This document shows, in pieces, positions 6,081-7,279 of a stretch of 7,279 bases of DNA (its first letter is position 1; the number at the start of each line of letters is the position of its first letter). The position numbers and the translations under genes were made by a program. The stretch covers positions 1 through 7,279 of the forward strand of contig CAKSOR010000120.1 in NCBI GenBank assembly GCA_934477985.1, written 5' to 3'. The notes below the pieces were generated by a model, which worked only from the letters and a program-made list of their open reading frames with translations, was not told the origin of the DNA and searched no databases. This DNA comes from an uncultured Eubacteriales bacterium. GTDB lineage: Bacteria; Bacillota; Clostridia; Oscillospirales; CAG-272.

Positions 6081-6191
6081 TTATTTATTCACAGTCGGCT
6101 TTATCGCAGCAGAAAACGCTATTACTTTTTCGGTACCGGTAAAAAAGTAATAGTAGGTAAAGTATGCGGTTGTGGAAATACGGTTAAGCAT
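6081..6191 (-). CDS. Tyr/Phe-rich leader peptide of the DAHP synthase gene
   Basis: A 36-codon frame starting at ATG 6191 with an SD-like AAGAGG (6205-6200) 8 nt upstream, ending at TAA 6081. Codons 9-19 read AYFTYYYFFTG: four Tyr and three Phe within eight codons (6164-6141), with another Phe at codon 26. Such a run is extremely unlikely by chance directly upstream of the first enzyme of Tyr/Phe synthesis. The rest (EKVIAF, then KPTVNK) has no domain, which fits a peptide made only to sense translation rate. The Tyr/Phe codons form the 5' arm of the hairpin at 6119-6153, and an attenuator lies 30 nt after the stop. Inferred mode: when charged tRNA-Tyr or tRNA-Phe is scarce, the ribosome stalls here and the downstream RNA folds so that the terminator does not form. 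Confidence 0.87.
   Translation of the reverse strand: MLNRISTTAYFTYYYFFTGTEKVIAFSAAIKPTVNK
6119..6153 (-). promoter_or_regulatory. Pause-type hairpin containing the Tyr/Phe control codons
   Basis: On the minus strand, CTATTACTTTTT (6153-6142) pairs perfectly with AAAAAGTAATAG (6130-6119) around an 11-nt loop: 12 bp, mostly A-U. The 5' arm is the Tyr-Tyr-Tyr-Phe-Phe coding stretch, so a translating or stalled ribosome must open this hairpin and free its 3' arm. This is the position of the 1:2 pause structure in classical amino-acid attenuators. Confidence 0.75.
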
Positions 6192-6221
6192 TTCGATTAC
6201 CTCTTCTTCTGTGATGAAAAT

Positions 6222-6250
6222 ATTATAGCACTCCTGCGGAAATTTGTCAA
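6222..6250 (-). promoter_or_regulatory. Consensus sigma-A promoter of the leader/DAHP synthase transcript
   Basis: On the minus strand: -35 TTGACA (6250-6245, perfect), 17-bp spacer, -10 TATAAT (6227-6222, perfect) with extended -10 TGC just before it. Transcription should start near 6215, about 24 nt before the leader-peptide ATG. A promoter this strong fits control exerted after initiation, by attenuation. Confidence 0.92.
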
Positions 6251-6321
6251 GTGGCAGTTTTTACAAAATATCCGGCGGGTGAAAGGTGAATTTTTGGTGA
6301 GCGGCGAGTAACCGCTTGGGA

Positions 6322-6523
6322 TTTAAGGCAATACCGCACAATTCTAAGTGCGTAGATGCGCCAGCGGATTTTTCGTCAGACTAAACAAAAATTCGCAGGC
6401 GTGGCAGGTCCCACGTCAAGAATTTTTGTGACGTATGAACCAGTTGCGTAGCAACTGGTGAAAAGAACGCAAGCAGATGCGTGCTTAAGGCGTCAGCCGT
6501 GAATTGCGCGGTATTGCCTTAAA
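6322..6523. repeat. 202-bp inverted-repeat element with internal hairpins (MITE-like or structured RNA)
   Basis: 23-bp terminal inverted repeats (6322-6344 and 6501-6523) match at 22 of 23 positions; the core is GGCAATACCGC. TTAA occurs at both ends (6323-6326, 6519-6522) and could be a duplicated target. Inside are several further hairpins: 6364-6373/6387-6396 (10 bp with one G-U), 6413-6418/6429-6434 (6 bp), 6439-6447/6451-6459 (9 bp, 3-nt loop), and a small AAGCA/TGCTT stem. No open frame of note. It fills the gap between the epimerase stop and the DAHP synthase promoter. It may be a non-autonomous mobile element or a dispersed structured repeat; I cannot decide from one copy. Confidence 0.65.
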
Positions 6524-6543
6524 CGGCGGGCGAACGCCTTGGT

Positions 6544-7278
6544 TCAGGCGAAATATCCTCTGATCGCCTCGATTATGCGTTCGGAGGCGTGACCGTCGCC
6601 ATAAGGGTTCTGAGCGGCAGCCATCTTGTCGTACTCGGATTTGTCAGAGATGAGCGCTTCGGCTTCGGCGATCACGCGGGCGGTGTCAGTGCCGATGACC
6701 TTGACAGTACCGGCGGCGACCGCCTCGGGGCGCTCGGTCTCGGTGCGCAGGACCAATACCGGCTTGTGGAAAGAGGGAGCTTCCTCCTGGATTCCGCCCG
6801 AGTCGGTCATGATGAAGAAGGATTTGGCGATGAGGTTGTGCATATCGGCGACGTCGACGGGATCTGTGAGGAGGACGCCGGGCTTATCGGCGAGGATCGA
6901 CATTACCGGCTTTCTGACGGCGGGGCTCAGGTGGACTGGGTAGACGAACAGGAGTTCGGGGTGGCGTCTTGTGAGCTCTAAGACGGCGTTGCAGATGTTT
7001 TCGATGCCGCCGTTCTGGTTTTCGCGGCGGTGTGCGGTGAGGGCGACGACCTTTTTGCCGGAGAAGTCGATCGAGCGGAGCTTTTCGTCGGCGAACCTGT
7101 AGCCTTGGCGAACGGTGTACTGAAACGCGTCGAGGGCGGTGTTGCCGGTGACGAAGACGTTTTCGGTGATGCCTTCCTTCGCGAGGTTGGAGCGGTTGAG
7201 TTCGGTCGGGGCGAAGTGGAGGGTAGCGAGCTTAGAGGTGAGGTTGCGGTTGATCTCCTCGGGGAAAGGTGAGTAGCG
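6544..7278 (-). CDS. wecB: UDP-N-acetylglucosamine 2-epimerase (non-hydrolysing), C-terminal part, cut by window end
   Basis: Interconverts UDP-GlcNAc and UDP-ManNAc, supplying ManNAc for wall teichoic acid linkage units, capsule or other surface polymers; cytosolic. The frame is open to the right edge and 244 C-terminal residues of an expected ~365-385 are visible. The visible part begins at RYSPFPEEINR, whose first Glu corresponds to one of the catalytic acids (Glu131 in the E. coli enzyme). It continues with LHFAPTE, VTGNTALDAF, LTAHRREN (with the active-site His), YPVHLSP and the UDP-binding segment TDSGGIQEEAPSFHKPVLVL followed by TETERPEA. The apparent ATG at 6903 is internal, since homology continues upstream. 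The C-terminus is YGDGHASERIIEAI...YFA. The two N-terminal catalytic acids lie outside the window. Firm family call; mnaA is an equivalent symbol in Gram-positives. Confidence 0.95.
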   Translation of the reverse strand, partial: RYSPFPEEINRNLTSKLATLHFAPTELNRSNLAKEGITENVFVTGNTALDAFQYTVRQGYRFADEKLRSIDFSGKKVVALTAHRRENQNGGIENICNAVLELTRRHPELLFVYPVHLSPAVRKPVMSILADKPGVLLTDPVDVADMHNLIAKSFFIMTDSGGIQEEAPSFHKPVLVLRTETERPEAVAAGTVKVIGTDTARVIAEAEALISDKSEYDKMAAAQNPYGDGHASERIIEAIRGYFA

Positions 7279-7279
7279 G

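Noticed and set aside
5948..6215. T-box riboswitch upstream of the DAHP synthase gene
   Set aside because: There is no TGGNACCGCG antiterminator sequence before the terminator and no recognisable Stem I motifs; the translated Tyr/Phe leader frame explains the region better.

Overview
The window looks like a chromosomal segment from a fairly GC-rich Clostridia member (Firmicutes). I infer this from a rhodanese-less ThiI, a membrane-anchored RNase Y with a TTG start behind a strong AAGGAGG, a type I-beta DAHP synthase with an N-terminal regulatory domain, and near-consensus sigma-A promoters. An Oscillospiraceae/Ruminococcaceae-like gut bacterium would fit, but genus cannot be read from this sequence.

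Layout. The left part reads rightward: the 3' part of thiI (tRNA 4-thiouridine synthase), rny (RNase Y) under its own promoter, a terminator, and a decayed GNAT acetyltransferase. A ~90-bp TA-flanked inverted-repeat element (MITE-like) lies exactly at the 3' end of the GNAT remnant, and a strong bidirectional terminator follows at the convergence point. Everything to the right is on the minus strand. Listed in + coordinate order it is: an unrecognised Cys-rich gene broken by one clear frameshift and perhaps a second, hepT and mntA (HEPN toxin / minimal nucleotidyltransferase antitoxin, overlapping by 11 nt), the DAHP synthase gene (aroF-like), its long regulatory leader, a 202-bp inverted-repeat element, and the 3' two thirds of a wecB-type UDP-GlcNAc 2-epimerase gene cut by the window edge.

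The most interesting part is the DAHP synthase leader (about 5948-6250, minus strand). A consensus promoter (TTGACA, 17 bp, TATAAT, with TG extension) drives a transcript that first encodes a 36-codon peptide containing the run Tyr-Phe-Thr-Tyr-Tyr-Tyr-Phe-Phe. The control codons form the 5' arm of a perfect 12-bp hairpin. About 30 nt after the peptide stop comes a 13-bp GC-rich hairpin with a U-rich tail, then the DAHP synthase gene. This is the architecture of ribosome-mediated transcription attenuation responding to charged tRNA-Tyr and tRNA-Phe, placed on the first enzyme of aromatic amino-acid synthesis. There is no T-box signature, although T-boxes are a common solution for amino-acid genes in Firmicutes.

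The mntA-hepT pair looks intact and has its own promoter. The third gene starts 10 nt after hepT with its SD touching the hepT stop, so it was probably co-transcribed with the toxin-antitoxin pair, and it has since decayed. The zone 2800-4130 (two pseudogenes and a MITE-like repeat) is an accessory, decaying patch between housekeeping genes.
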